DNA of 64,000 bases from Pyrrhosoma nymphula (GCA_963573305.1 OY754336.1:2393501-2457500), one strand, 5' to 3'. Counted from the first letter of the stretch, positions 1-11,619 are shown. Translations and numbers: made by a program. The notes: generated by a model from the letters alone, not told the origin.

Positions 1-1818
1 GGGGCTTACAGAATCGCTTTTGATTGATGACACGACGTACCCGTCATAACTTCCCCGCCTTAACTAAGACACTTTGGGCGCCTATGACATTTACAGAATC
101 GAGCTGCAGCAAAAATCTTCAATGAATGACAAAATAAAAAAAATTCATGATTTACATAAAAACGGCTGACTTACTAGTGAGACGGGCGTCGCAGTACGGC
201 GGCACGCGCGCTTATGTCCTGTCACAGCTCATAGATTTTCCCCGAAAAGACCTTCTGTCCCTATTGGTATGGAATAGTGCAACCTTATCCTTCCTCCATC
301 TTCTAATGCACGATTCCGGCACATCATGCCTTAGTCCGGCAGCGTGGTTTCCTACTTCCTCAGCATCTTTGATGACTTAAAGCACTTTAATTTTTTCAAC
401 TACCGTGAAAGACCACAACTTTAAGCCCTTGTTCATTTTAGAACAACAGTGACCTATGTTGACGCATACACAAATGTTAATATTCACAGAATTCTCTCAG
501 TTGAGCTTAAGGCAGGTGCATACAGTTGAGTCACTCAAAGTTGTCCGGTGACAGAAAATGAGAAAGTTAGGGGGGTGCAAAATTCCAGTGCTTGCACTTG
601 TCCCACGGCCAATCGCTGTCCCCCAATTGCATCCCACACCCTTGCCTTGTCATACAACAAGTTTTTAAAGTTATTAGGCAACTGCGTCCCCTGTAAACAA
701 GCGAGCGAATGATACCCTCCCCTTGATGACTCACGCCAAGCACCAAGGTCACTCGGCTCTCCAGGGACTTGCCTCGGCCACGATACGAGCGGCGGGGCGG
801 TAGGCGAGTGAAAGAGTGGCAACGCTGAGTTTTATGTTCCTAATGTTTGACATGGAACACACACGAACCCAGCCATGATAGCTGTGAGCAGCATAGGTGC
901 CGCTCGCCGCCAATCCCAGATATTAAATTTTTCTTGTGCCGTTCTACTCATCCTGTGGCAAAATTTCGGCCGATAACGTTGTCTGCTGACAGTACGCACT
1001 GCCATTTCTGATTCTCAACTTCATCTACATCTACGATGTACCGTGCAAGCCACCACTAGGGTGTTTGGCACGGGGTGATTCCACACCAGGCATACAGCAC
1101 TCGTCCCAGAACAAATCAGAACCTCGCATGCTTCCCTTGGCGCTAGGCGCAGGCCAAAAGCAGTCAGGAGAACAGTGCGCAGTCCAACCGGAAACTGGGA
1201 GAGTGATACGTAAATGATCATACAAACTTATCTTAGGTCGAATCACTGTTCATTTCGTGGCCACTACCGCCCTGCCGCGATACTGCTCTGCCGCCCGCCG
1301 CTCATATCGTGACCGAGGCTCGAAGGTTGGCAGATAAAAAATTCGTGTAAGAGGCGCACCCTCATTTTCGGCTGCGATTTCTGGGAAAAAGGTATCCTCA
1401 AGCAATCGAGCAAATATTAGGGCGATCTCGAGGAAACGCACCACTTGCCGGTTAACAGACCACATCCATCAAGGTTAAGATGGCAATAGCAATATTTGGA
1501 TAGAGTAGAGAAGTTACTCCAGATTTTCCTTTGGGATGGGGACAGAGTAGATAAAAATTCGCTCTCATTGGTTGAACACCAACCAATGAAGTTTTGAATA
1601 CTTGGCCCTCCTAACAAGGGGAGTGTCCGATAAACGGGTCGCAGACCTTGATGAAAATTCGTATGCATATAGAACTCCGAATTCTTTTCACGAATCACCC
1701 CACATATGGGCGTATAAATCCAATAGTTTAAACAAAAAAGGCGTTTAAAAATTTATAGATGTTATAAAAACTATTTATCAGCCTCCGGCAATTGCCGACA
1801 GGAATGAACACGGTCCAC
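1..1818. other. no gene recognised
   Basis: Only short overlapping frames on both strands, none with a recognisable domain or convincing splice sites. The motif gacatttacagaat occurs at 86-99 and again at 3041-3054, and a related cttacagaatcg sits at the very left edge, so parts of this stretch probably belong to an interspersed repeat whose ends I cannot define. Confidence 0.4.
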
Positions 1819-1857
1819 AGGCAGGTGGACAGTCTTACGATAACCGTCCACCTGCCT
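1819..1857. repeat. short hairpin
   Basis: A 12-bp arm aggcaggtggac at 1819-1830 is repeated in reverse complement at 1846-1857, with a 15-nt loop. It lies at the outer side of the inverted-repeat region 2030-3305 and may be part of the same repeat family. Confidence 0.55.
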
Positions 1858-2029
1858 CTCCCAAATTAAAATCCGATACCGAAAGGAAATTTGAAACCAT
1901 TTTAGAGGAAAACATGGAGCTCCTCCCATTCACGGGGTCCCGGGAATGTAACCCAATACGGAAAAGTAATCTGATACGATTTAAAGAGGGAAAATTGAGC
2001 TCCATCCTCTCCACCTGCACCTTCGCAAA

Positions 2030-2262
2030 TGAGGTGGGGTGGATGAGTGAGTGGGGTGGATGAGTAATGCACCAAGAAGGGAGGGGGGGAATACCAGTCA
2101 GTGCTAGCCAGCTGTAACCCAATACAGAAAGATACTCTGTCAAGATCAGATCAGGGGGGCTATTCTCTATCTCGAAGCTACCGATGCAGTAGCTACCATA
2201 ATTGGCTACCAACCGTATTCTCTAACTCGCGGGAGCTTTCTCAAGAACGTAATAGGAAGTGG
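2030..2262 (+). repeat. left copy of an inverted repeat pair
   Basis: This stretch is recognisably the reverse complement of 3060-3305. Both contain a GGGTGGATGAGTAATGCACC block, then a GTAACCCAATACAGAAAG block, then TATTCTCTA and agctacc motifs. The identity is clearly below 100 per cent, so the copies are old or independent insertions. The left copy also carries a short tandem duplication of the ggggtggatgagt block. Confidence 0.6.
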
Positions 2263-3059
2263 AGAGAGGTTTGGCGAAAGGTGGGTATGTGAACATTTTA
2301 AAACCAAATCCGCGGAAACTTCATTTCTGGTGACGTCATTCTTAGAACCAATGGGAAAGCTCGTCTCAATGTTTTTCCGTGGATAAAACTAGTGAAACCT
2401 AAAAAGGCCGTTTTAGACGGTGAAGATGTTCGTGCATCGTGTTTAGCGAAAAATTCCACGAATTAAAAATCATGCGAGCAAAATTCTAAAATGTTTTATT
2501 TTTGATCACATCTCGCGAACAATCTTGTGAATACGTAAGCATGACGTCCATCTTGGCTGTTTTGATCAATTGAAATAAGATTGTTTGTAAATATTTTCGG
2601 GAATTAGGGTTCATGTCGATGATATGATTCAATATTATTCGTGCTATTTGCTTTCATCAATTACTAGTTGCTTCAAATCATTTAAATAATATACGAAGAT
2701 GATGCTTTCAAAAGAAATGCGAAGGTGATACACGCTACCATGGCCCAATAATTATCCCATTATGGGCTGGAATCACGTTACTTACCGAAGGTAAATATGG
2801 CTTTCCGTCACTCCAGTTAATATCTTTTTGTGAAAAATCCCGCAAATGGCGAAAATGACAAAGTAACCCAGTGAAAGTGCAAGGAATCCACATTTAGTAA
2901 ATGTAAGAAACATACCCGTGCGTTGGATAATTAAAGAAAGATTAACGTTATAAAATGACCAATATTTAAGCAGGGTATTCGGAGGCCGCGATTCGTGAGG
3001 TTACCGTGGGAGCTTATTGGGGCTACGGAAGTAGCTTCGTGACATTTACAGAATACGGG

Positions 3060-3305
3060 TGGGAGGCTAATAAGCTACCGGTAGCTTCTGCTTGCACTTT
3101 CTCGGGTAGCTTCCATGATAGAGAATACCGATGGGAGCAAGAAGCTTATTGAAGCATCTTTCCGCCAGAAAGCTCCGATGCTTGCAGTTAGAGAATAGGC
3201 CCTCAGAAATCTCAGATAACCTTTCTGTATTGGGTTACGGCTGGCCACCTGGCACTGATATTCCCCCTCCCCTCTTGGTGCATTACTCATCCACCCAACT
3301 ATCAC
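3060..3305 (-). repeat. right copy of an inverted repeat pair
   Basis: Reverse-complement partner of 2030-2262 with the same order of blocks. The small palindrome gctaccggtagc lies near its outer end. No coding sequence is visible. A non-autonomous DNA element is the likely source, but terminal repeats and target duplications could not be fixed. Confidence 0.6.
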
Positions 3306-3346
3306 CCGGCTCAGCTAACGCGGTGCGGAGCTTTGGCTTCCCTTGC

Positions 3347-3400
3347 ACGTTTCTTATTGTGGGAACCGTCAGAGTTGACGGTTCCCACCATAAGAAACGT
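3347..3400. repeat. long hairpin, 24-bp arms
   Basis: Left arm 3347-3370 and right arm 3377-3400 are reverse complements with one mismatch, separated by 6 nt (agagtt). Such tight hairpins are common centres of fold-back elements. No adjoining gene uses it as a terminator. Confidence 0.7.
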
Positions 3401-3689
3401 GTAAACGAGCCTTCACGGAGCCAGAGCTTCAAGTTTCCTTCATGCCCTCTGCTCTGTAGGTCTCGGATGGGATTTTCGAAGCCCGGAGCGGAAGGGTTAA
3501 AACGCGGTACTCCCCGCTGCGGTTCTACTTCCTGCTCAATACGTAAATGTCTATGGAAAAATTACCTGTAAATGAAGAATGCTACGTTTTTTTCTCAATA
3601 ATTCGTTCTAGAGGGGCACTTTTCATGTTTTGGGCCCAAGCGCAGACTTCGATGTACGGAGTTTATGTAGTTAGAGAGGTTCGGTACGG

Positions 3690-3808
3690 GAGGTTTTTTT
3701 GCGTGCATTGTCCATTGGAAGGGTCCGGGACCGGGCCAATGACTTCGAAATAGGGAGTTTTCCTTAAAATTTCGCTGTATGTGTGTTCGTTGTATGGGGG
3801 TTTTACTG
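3690..3808. mobile_element. pogo/Tigger-type element, one end
   Basis: The stretch ends ...GGGGGTTTTACTG followed by TA. Read from the other strand this is CAGTAAAACCCCC, the type of terminal repeat seen on the better-defined pogo-type elements at 13013-13345 and 32280-33173. The opposite end was not found. It abuts the LINE endonuclease frame that ends at 3809, so it probably inserted into that LINE. Confidence 0.4.
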
Positions 3809-4105
3809 TAGTTGTATTGGGTGATTTAAGTCCCTATAAATACCAAGAACATTTGTTTCAATTATATCACTTTTCACTGATACAAGGACACGGTCAGCAG
3901 TGGTTGTCGTCAGCAGCTTGGAATCATACTTAAGATTACTTTTAACAAAAATCGTAGTTCCACGGGCCCGTCGGGTACTGCAGCAACAAGCAAAGGATTT
4001 ATAACCGGATATTTTATATAGATCTAGCTCATGTTCATGCATCCAGATTTCAGTCAATATGATAATGATATCTGGGGCCTGTTTCTCAAAGCTACAAGTC
4101 CACAA
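3809..4105 (-). pseudogene. LINE ORF2 endonuclease, second part
   Basis: The minus-strand frame encodes part of an apurinic-type endonuclease (exonuclease-endonuclease-phosphatase fold) of a non-LTR retrotransposon. The LTEIW motif carries the catalytic glutamate region and is followed by a SGYKS block and a TTIFVK strand. The LINE-derived part starts at 4074 with PDIIIILTEIW. The residues upstream of that (MWTCSFEKQ) are read from the inserted element at 4075-6251. The first part of the domain lies beyond that insertion at 6252-6370. The frame ends at 3809 against a pogo-type terminus, so no reverse transcriptase remains. It is dead. Confidence 0.7.
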
Positions 4106-5115
4106 ATTACAAGTGTGATTTTACATGTGTTACTTTCGAGTAACATGTGAAATTCTGTTTTTCAAACATACAAGTCTACTAATTACAAGTAACGAGTCCA
4201 TTTCACAAGTTACAGGTGTTTACTCACAAGTGTTTTCATTGTTACGACACATTCTGTTCCTCAAACAGACTTGTGAGTAACAAGTTCTTGTAACTTGTAA
4301 GGAAATTTCTACAAGTCCTTCGAGGTGAGTAAATCGCAGTCAATCGGGAAGAATAACTGGGAAAACAAATGAAAAGCGACTAGCGATCTCTTTTTCTCAA
4401 CTGTTATGAAGGCGATAGTGACGAACAAGGTATCAGTAGATAGGATTTTTTACCGACTTTTGACAAAACATGCTCAGTTTACGTTAAAAACACATCGTTT
4501 TTTTATAATTTAAAGTTAAAAGGAAAGTCTTTTAGACTAAGACGTAACGAGAAAAGAACACCCCCGCGGAGACTTAGTGAATAAACAACGAAGAAGAAAG
4601 ATTTATTTCCAACCGAGACAGGAATGTTGCTTTTAATCGTGCAATTTATAAATGATCTCATTTGATAAAGAATAAATTATTTTGGGGAGGTAGGAAAGGT
4701 TGAAAATGCGAAAGTTAAGCGCAAGTCTGCTAGTATTATTTATTACTAATTATCGATATAAAATACCTACTTTTCATGTCACGTCATTATGTTTATACAT
4801 TGAGAGGTAAAAATGCAGAGCATAAGTTCCCGTACTTAAATGATAAATCGCTATGAAATATTAAGTCGCGAAAGTTCAATAGGAAACTCCATACGTAATT
4901 AAAGTCGACATTTTTATGTGACATCTCGCAAATGCTACGCTAATGTGCTGTGTTTTTTTCCTAATACACCGTAAGCATGTGTCCGATACCTTTGGTGTAA
5001 CTTGGGGATCAAGAACAAGTGAAATTAAAAATAAATTGTGCATCAGTTCTGGAACGAAGTGACATAAATTGGTGGTAAAATATCTCCTTAGCCCATCAAA
5101 ATGATAGAGGAAAAA

Positions 5116-5192
5116 AAATTACCCCGGCGGGGATCGACCCACTGTCCTATGCTTCGTGAATCCCGCACGCTAACACTACACCAACTGGCTCC
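5116..5192 (-). repeat. tRNA-like sequence (SINE head or pseudo-tRNA)
   Basis: On the minus strand the stretch carries an A-box-like TTGGTGTAGTGTTAGC and a B-box-like GGGTCGATCCCC followed by a GC-rich end. The cloverleaf is poor in the anticodon arm and no anticodon can be assigned. It lies inside a transposon, so it is more likely a SINE or tRNA fossil than a working gene. Confidence 0.35.
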
Positions 5193-5562
5193 CTTAACTC
5201 CCCGAGATCCCTTTGGGTATTAATATTGAACATTCAAAATGGCTGAAACAGTCTTCGCTTGTCTGACGATAAAACGCTATTCCGCTATTTATTCGTACCT
5301 ATGAAAGATAAACACTGCACAAGATGATGTCTCGACATGCTAGAATTGTGAATAACCTTCATTTCGAGTTCGTCTTTCCTTTCCTGCGATGGGATAAACG
5401 ACTTTTCCTCATTATGTTCAACTTTTGCAGACGATTCCTCCTCGCTTAAGATATTTTAAGGTAAACTGTGAACTAAAAATTCCGTTTATCTCGTGTTCAC
5501 GCATTTATAGACACCGAGCAACATAGCACTGACTCTTGGTTAAAAAAGATTCAAGAAAATGT

Positions 5563-5890
5563 ACGTCCCGTACGTATCCCATCCTTGCCGCAATATTGTT
5601 ATTATGTCTTACGAAAGTGGTTTGAAAGATAAACACAGGACAACAATATATCTTGGCGTTCAAGAATTATAAATTACTTTCATTACAAGATAAAATAGCA
5701 ATTCATACATTGGAATAAACGATTCCAATCGTACGTATCCCATACTTGCCGTACAATATTGTTATTATGTCGTACTTACGAAAGTGGTTTGAAAGATAAA
5801 CACAGCACAGCAATATATCTTGGCGTTCAAGAATTATAAATTACATTCATTACAAGATAACAATGCAAATCATACGTTGGAATAACCGAT
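5563..5890. repeat. tandem duplication, about 170 bp x 2
   Basis: Two closely similar units start with cgtacgtatcccat (near 5565 and 5735). Both contain gaaagtggtttgaaagata and tatcttggcgttcaagaatt. A more diverged third version of parts of the unit appears around 5280-5400. It lies inside the Harbinger-like element and is probably part of its internal structure. Confidence 0.7.
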
Positions 5891-6251
5891 TTTTCCTTAT
5901 TATGTTCAAGTATTGCCGATGATTCGTCCTCGCTTGGGATATTTTAAGGTGAATTGTACACCAAAAATACCATTTATCATGTATTCACGTATTTATAATA
6001 ACCGAGCAACGTTGCAGTGACTCTAGGTATTAGTAGATTGCTGGAAATACTCTCGAAATATATTTAAAGGTTAAAAAAATAGCTAAATACGGACAGGATG
6101 ACGACCGCCATTTTCACTTGTAAAACATTAGTTGGAGAAAGTCCTCCGTTTTCGTTTGAAACACTTGTTAGTCACGTAAGTAACACTTTTAAGTCACACT
6201 TGTGAGATTAGACTTGTAACTTGTGGACTTGTAGCTTTGAGAAACGGGCCC

Positions 6252-6370
6252 CTGGTAAATTCTTAAACCCATCAAGGTGAACCAAATATAAATCAAAATT
6301 ACTTCTAAGGCTACGTATATTTTGGTGGACGATAGAAAGAGCGTTCGTACTAAACTTAAGTTGACTATAT
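6252..6370 (-). pseudogene. LINE ORF2 endonuclease, first part
   Basis: Minus-strand translation gives a segment with HQNIRSLRSNFD, the usual start of a LINE endonuclease (the conserved N-R-S region), ending in FKNLP. The next residues, DIIIILTEIW, lie at about 4074-4046 beyond the inserted Harbinger-like element. It directly follows the ORF1 remnant of the same LINE. Confidence 0.7.
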
Positions 6371-6385
6371 AAGACAGACATTGTA

Positions 6386-6889
6386 TTACAAGTTATTTAT
6401 GTCATTCATGCATGTAATTACAAATACCGGCTCTTTTTCAGCTTTTCTCATCAGAATTTTTCCGTCACGTATCCAAAGATATTTGTACTCCTGGTCTTTC
6501 TTCACTGCCTTCGCTGCATTTAGAACCTGCCTTCTGCTCGCACAAAGCGCCTCATTTACGTAGATCGGTGAGGACGGGCCCTGAAGGTTAAGGTGACTGG
6601 TGGCAAAATCCCTCTTCATTCTTCTTTTGGCTAGGAAGTCGTCCTTGAGCTGTTTCCGAATGAATTTGACATGAATTCCTCCGGTTCCACCTTCTCCTGT
6701 GAAGCGATAACAATAATCTATGTCACTCGCTTCCAATTTGACCCCTAAGCTAATCCCGATTTGACGTACAATACCCATCAAATTTTCATTAGAGTTTAGG
6801 GGGTAGCCATGCAGCTCAATGGAATGAGAGAGCATACACTGTTCTTGATCATTGCACTGGTTTTCAAGTACGGCTATTTGTTTCTTCAA
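6386..6889 (-). pseudogene. LINE ORF1, coiled coil and RNA-binding-like part
   Basis: The 167-residue frame starts with a short coiled coil (KKQIAVLENQ) followed by an L1-ORF1-like RNA-binding region: IELHGYP, then DIDYCYRF, GGIHVKFIRKQLKDDF and IYVNEALC. Such proteins are often labelled zinc-finger DNA-binding-like in arthropods; they are ORF1 nucleic-acid chaperones of non-LTR elements. Just upstream (near 6900) the same frame continues toward the PHD part but has an in-frame stop, so ORF1 is broken. It reads into the endonuclease at 6370. Confidence 0.7.
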
Positions 6890-7088
6890 GTTAATATTTT
6901 ACTGTAACAACACATCTGTTTTTGCAAAACACTCATCTACTCTAATCCCAATGGGTATTAATAGATGAAGAAAGGTCTTCGAGCCTTTCATGCTACTAAT
7001 TTAAAGAGTCACCTAAATTACACTCTGTTTCTTTGAGCTTTGATTTGATCTCTTGAAATAATCTATGAAATATATCAGTAGATTCACT

Positions 7089-7307
7089 TTAGGGTGTTAC
7101 ACTTGAAGGCTCAGGATTCATGCTTGACCTGCGAGACACTCGGCAATGTTGGCACCTCCACACTTGTTTGCTTGCGATGATTCCTTCAATATCTTCTTTA
7201 GTGAGAGGGGTTTCCAAACAATTGCCATGAAACTTGAATTGACAATCCGCACATGACAAAAAAACTGAACTGCGTATAGATTTTTTACACAACTTGCACG
7301 AGTTCAT
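7089..7307 (-). pseudogene. LINE ORF1, N-terminal PHD finger
   Basis: The 72-residue frame opens with CKLCKKSIRS and has the order C-x2-C, C-x2-C, H-x2-C, C-x2-C (final pair CQHC). This is a PHD-type zinc finger as found at the start of ORF1 in many arthropod LINEs. It is the 5' end of the same minus-strand LINE as 6386-6889 and the endonuclease pieces, from which it is separated by at least one stop. Confidence 0.7.
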
Positions 7308-7309
7308 GT

Positions 7310-8140
7310 TGGTAGCAAAATACTTCCACTATGTGCACACTTTCACCAATGCATGGCCTTGCCTCTAGCTCGGAGCGGGAAGCGTCCGAACGCACCGGAG
7401 GTCTGACCAGAACTCCCATATAGCCAACCGTCATGATTTGTTCGATCTTTCAACTTTCATATAATTATTCTACTGAAAATATTTATCCGATGAAAATTAG
7501 TATTCTTCTTTATGTATTTAAGAAAAATAATCAGGTAATTTTGAAGTACTTTATTTCAGTTAATGATCGCAGCCTTTCATTGATAATGCATATAATGTGA
7601 AACTTAGCGAAATTTTCGTAAATAATTTGAAAAATATCATTACAGATGATAAACAGATTTTGCTGTGGATATATTGAACTTTATTTTTCTACTTTAAACT
7701 TTTCTTTAGCACATACAATTAAGTAAATGCATCTCTATATTTTTTCATTCTTCACTGTTGGCAATGCTGCATGGGGGTAAATAATGGGTAAGGAAAGGGT
7801 AATGACGTAAAGGGTAAACTTGCCCCAAGTTACCCAAATGATTTCCATCTAAACTATCTTTTGTGCTGGCTGGGACATTTGCATTACTTTGGATTTCAGT
7901 TGTCCCATAATATTAGATGATCTTTCACTAAAAGTTTCTCCAAAAAGTGAATTCTCTAATAATTTATCTGCTATATCATAAGCTGCCTGGAATAAAAAAA
8001 AAATAAATACACTTTCCCTGAAGTATTTTGCAGTTACGATTACATCGAAATGAAATAAAAAATCATTTCAATAGAATAATTCAAAGTAAATTTCAATACA
8101 AAAATAACAAAGAAATTAAAACAAGAAAGTAAGTGTAGAT
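7310..8140. other. no gene recognised
   Basis: AT-rich sequence without a supported reading frame or terminal repeats. The short run of ttaccc/gggtaa motifs around 7770-7840 is too irregular to call. Confidence 0.4.
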
Positions 8141-8470
8141 TAGAACATATCAGCAAACATGAACGGCGATGAATGGAGCGATGTGTGCAGTTGAAGCGTT
8201 CAGTAACCTGCCGGTAGGTAGTAAGTAGTACCTTTTCACAAAAGTCACGGCTGAATGTTTTGTGCATAGTTATCAAATTTGTTTAAAATGTGTATTTAAA
8301 AATTAAGCCTTTTACCTCATAGTAGTTAAAAACTTCAGATTATCCACACATGATGCCTTCACTGAAAATCAACCAAAAAACACTGTCGATGGGATTAACA
8401 AAGTTCTTTTATCGTCCAGCTCTCATCAATGCCCTGTTTCCACAACATCCGTACTGACTGAGGTAGTTAT
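8141..8470. repeat. dispersed repeat, copy A
   Basis: Shares ordered blocks with 12430-12850, 33893-33985 and 34820-35470: a gattrgaacayatcag block, gatgaatggagc, gttcagtaacctg(c/t)(c/t)ggta, a tagttatca block, tagttaaaaac and tgatgcc followed by gaaaatcaac. Its ends are unclear. It has no coding content and its class is unknown. Confidence 0.6.
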
Positions 8471-8965
8471 GTGTGGAGGCCCAAATCGCCCTGGGAGTGC
8501 ACGTCCGTATAGCTGGATCACGTAGTTTTAGGGGCGAGCCCAGGAATTTATTTCAGGGAGAGATACTACCATTAAATTATGTATATACATTGAACTCTCA
8601 ATTATCCGGGCTAATGATGGGGAGAGGACGCACGGATAATCAGAAAACATGGATAATCCAAACTTTCACTTTTATTTCTTATATTTTTCATAATATATGT
8701 AAAAAAAACGATGTACTATCATTTGCGCACATAGTCTGTTATTTTAGATTGTTTTATGGACTCATTGCGAGATTTCTTACGCCGACCGCGTATCTTTTTA
8801 GCAGCGATAATGCCATTGTAGTCATATTCCCACTGCTCCATATAATACAGCAAACCATCTACGAAGTTGAGCATCTGGGTGTGAGCCTTGTCCAATCGGG
8901 GCGTAAATTATATCGCTATCAGTAACATGCTGGAAGCCCGGGACACTTTCGTCTCTCTTTAGCCA

Positions 8966-9511
8966 TTATTCTAAGTTCTCTGCATCAACATTTTCGAATC
9001 CTTTCATTGTTTTCACTAAACTCCCTAACTTAGAGTCGTGCACTTCAGTTTCTGAAAATCCCCAAAAATCACCTTCGAGGTTTAACAAAAGTTTCCGCCA
9101 AGAACGAAGTAGTGAAACAGGTTTCACTGAGGACCAGGCCTGTGACACACCGTGAATTGCATCCAATATTGCCATTTTCTTTAAAAATTTCAATAAATTG
9201 TCATCTTCATTGGCTAGTGTCCTGAAAATACAAACTCGTTAATTCCTTTTCATTGACACGATGACGCCGTGATCCATTGGCTGAAGTATGGAAGTGACGT
9301 TCGGGGGTAAAAACTTAGCTTCGCTGCACTGTATTTTGAGAGGCTTGTTATGTCGCCGATTGCTCTGACGAACTCTTGTTGGTTCTACATGATTCTTAGA
9401 AGTTATCTTGACCGTCACAGGGCGCTCCCTTGTATTTCTGGCCTTTCTTTTGTCTGTTATATATTTCCTGCTGACAGCTTGTGAGCTTGAGGATGTCCCT
9501 CTCCCAGGCAC
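8966..9511 (-). pseudogene. Tigger/jerky-type transposase fragment
   Basis: The minus-strand frame contains LPPNVTSILQPMDHGVI, the strongly conserved segment near the third acidic residue of DDE_1 (jerky/Tigger/CENP-B-related) transposases. After one in-frame stop (MKRN then stop, near 9239) it continues with FLKKMAILDAI and GVSQAWSSVKPVSLLRSWRK, also typical. The N-terminal half is missing or replaced by a basic segment of unclear origin, so the gene is inactive. Confidence 0.75.
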
Positions 9512-10417
9512 GTTGGCCTTGGGAGTTGATGAGGGTCCATGGTTATCCCTTAGCTTCGCAATAGTGCTTCTGGAGTATCGTATTACCCACAGCTGCTAGA
9601 TTTATTGCCTGTTCGTACTTCTTTACTGTTATTTTTTTCTCGATGCGTCCTTCTACTCGATGATTTTCTTCTACTATGCTAGCCTTTTGAGTTTGATTTT
9701 CTCTAGTTTGAGTTTCTTCTCGCTCATTTTTTGACCCAACGCATACCCTTTGGACTTTGTCTTCGGAAATAATTCCACTGTGCATTTATTGATAATCTCT
9801 CTGGTCTCTCCTAGATTTCTCTTCTGGTATTTACCCTTGCTTTGTTTGGTCATTCATCTCTGGACTTTTTACCGACCTCTGCGTTTGATTGGTGGCATGG
9901 CGTTCTTTGGATTACCTGAGCCAACCTTAACAGTGTTTTGTTCATTTATAGTCCTGCACGTCATATTGGACATTTCTCTCAGCATTTTGGGACTCTGATT
10001 ATTTTTACATTGACTAATGCTTTGTTTTGGCTGTCTTGCAGCATCCTTGTAACTTAGGGTTTATTTTGCGCTTGGATTATCGTTGGCTTATTTTCCACTG
10101 TCCCTTTTGAGACTTTCATTGATTCTACGTGCAAATATACATGAAGAACAAATGTATTTTTCAAGAAGAGCATTCCAACGGAAGGTGTTTAAGTCATTTT
10201 GGAAGAAAATGAGCATGGGGATGAAGGCAATTTTTCCGAAGATTACTCTGAGGAGGGAGAGGAAGATGCTTCTAGAGCTCAGTCTACTAAATCATCTACG
10301 TCGGGTGGGAGCCTCTGCTAAAGAAAAATAATTTCCAAGTTCACCTTCTGAATCTGAAGATAGCTCAGATGAAGACGATTTACCACCATGTGTAGACTTC
10401 TGTGGGTTGATGGATGT

Positions 10418-10592
10418 GAAGATACAGGTCTTCCGGGTTTTACTCCACGTTGGTCCATCTTCTTTGGACGACATGTTTTGCCGGCGTTGCAGTCAAAATT
10501 CGGCGTTGAGTCGACTACTTCATGACTGCAACGCCGGCGAAACTCGTCTGAAGATGATGGACCAACGTAAAACCCGGAAGACCTGTATCTTC
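10418..10592. repeat. fold-back, about 70-bp imperfect arms
   Basis: Arm 10418-10493 matches the reverse complement of 10525-10592 with a few mismatches and small indels, including gaagatacaggtcttccggg and ccggcgttgcagt at the two ends. The loop is about 30 nt. It lies inside the Tigger-like element and may be an inverted duplication of it or a nested insertion. Confidence 0.75.
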
Positions 10593-11234
10593 ACGACTTA
10601 CCGCCACATTCAAAAAAGAAATTCCCAGGATTTGGGTGAATACGGATCTGAATCTGGGAATTCATGGATGCGATCCCCAAGATTCTAGATGCAAGGCGTG
10701 TGCTCGCAAAGATACTGCAATACTAGATTTTCTCTGTTTGTTTTTTTTTCAGTGGATCTCATGAAGTTTATCGTGGACAAAACCATTAATTATTGCAAAT
10801 ATACCAGCGAGAATGCTCCAGATACTGCGTATTCACGGCTCAAAAGTTGGAAAGATACTGACAATGAGCAATGAGGTAAACATAACATGTTCATTGTGAA
10901 CATGTAAGGAAAACAATTACGTTTTATAAGGTTGATTTAGGGGGCAAGAAATGGCCTTATGTAAGTCTTGCTTGTATTGGATTGCTAAAATCCAAATTTG
11001 TTTTTTGATTGAATTTTTTTATATTGACTGCAGAAAATATCGACGAAGAGTAAAAAATCACACACGGATAATCCGCAACACGGATAATCTGGAGTTCACT
11101 GTATTTCGTGTACATTTTCTTCAATTGAGTGTATATATATATAATTTTCAGGGTGGGATGTATACCCTTTATCCCCCCCCTGGGTTCGCCCATGTGTAGT
11201 TCCTAGCACTGCCAGCCCTGCATTAATTATTTGG

Positions 11235-11412
11235 AAAGAAATAAACTGTAGTTTTCCATACATTTTTTATTTTTCCCCAACCAGTTTCAACGAATTATGT
11301 ATATACGAATTATTATAAATTCATTAACCTCTTGAAAATGACAGAGTATTCGTTGAAACCGGTCGGGGGAAAATAAAAAAAACGCGTGGAAAACTAAAAA
11401 GTTTATTTCTTT
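11235..11412. mobile_element. short fold-back with hammerhead-like end
   Basis: Arms 11235-11295 and 11348-11412 are imperfect reverse complements (aaagaaataaact... and ...agtttatttcttt) around an AT-rich centre. The right arm contains a weak hairpin followed by GAAACCGGUC at 11355-11364. That pattern, GAAA then a tiny self-pairing stem ending in UC, is also seen at the Penelope-type 3' ends in this window. It has no coding sequence. I infer a PLE-derived terminal repeat; target duplications are not clear here. Confidence 0.5.
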
Positions 11413-11493
11413 ACAAATATGGAAAATTTCCACAAAGTAAGCCTAAGTTGACTATCTATTTTACTTGCATTAATTATATCCTTGGTGTAGCAG

Positions 11494-11619
11494 GGGAGGA
11501 ACCGGAAATATATGAAGCACAACACTCAGAAAAGGAACACAAAATGGACAATGGCGTGATATTACTGTGTTTGATAAAAGTTTCATTTGCTTTTTATACT
11601 ATTCCGAATATTGCAAAAG
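11494..11619 (+). other. possible host-gene exon (weak)
   Basis: An open stretch of 126 bp lies between a modest acceptor (...ggtgtagcag) and a donor (GGTATCA). It has phase 1 at both borders and an acidic start (GEEPEIYEAQHSEKEH) followed by a hydrophobic helix. Its phase would fit the next candidate at 13585. The protein has no recognised domain and the acceptor has a poor pyrimidine tract, so it could be chance. Confidence 0.25.

Larger units (their letters stand above)
4075..6251. mobile_element. Harbinger-like non-autonomous DNA transposon
   Basis: Ends are near-perfect inverted repeats starting GGGCC(T/C)GTTTCTCAAAGC and continuing as imperfect runs of ACAAGT-type motifs for about 150 bp. 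Both sides carry the trinucleotide CTG (4072-4074 and 6252-6254). Removing the element and one CTG rejoins the LINE endonuclease frame exactly, which confirms the borders. A 3-bp duplication and GG...CC termini fit the PIF/Harbinger superfamily, although TWA is the usual target there. No transposase frame is present, and the internal sequence is AT-rich with a tandem duplication and a tRNA-like stretch. Confidence 0.75.
8588..11101 (-). mobile_element. Tigger-like (pogo superfamily) DNA transposon, decayed
   Basis: The element starts CATTGAACTCTCAATTATCC and ends ...GGATAATCTGGAGTTCACTG; the two are imperfect inverted repeats (about 17 of 21 bases) and both sides are flanked by TA. GGATAAT motifs repeat inside each end. 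A jerky/Tigger transposase fragment lies on the minus strand at 8966-9511. The rest is rearranged, with a large fold-back at 10418-10592. Confidence 0.7.
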
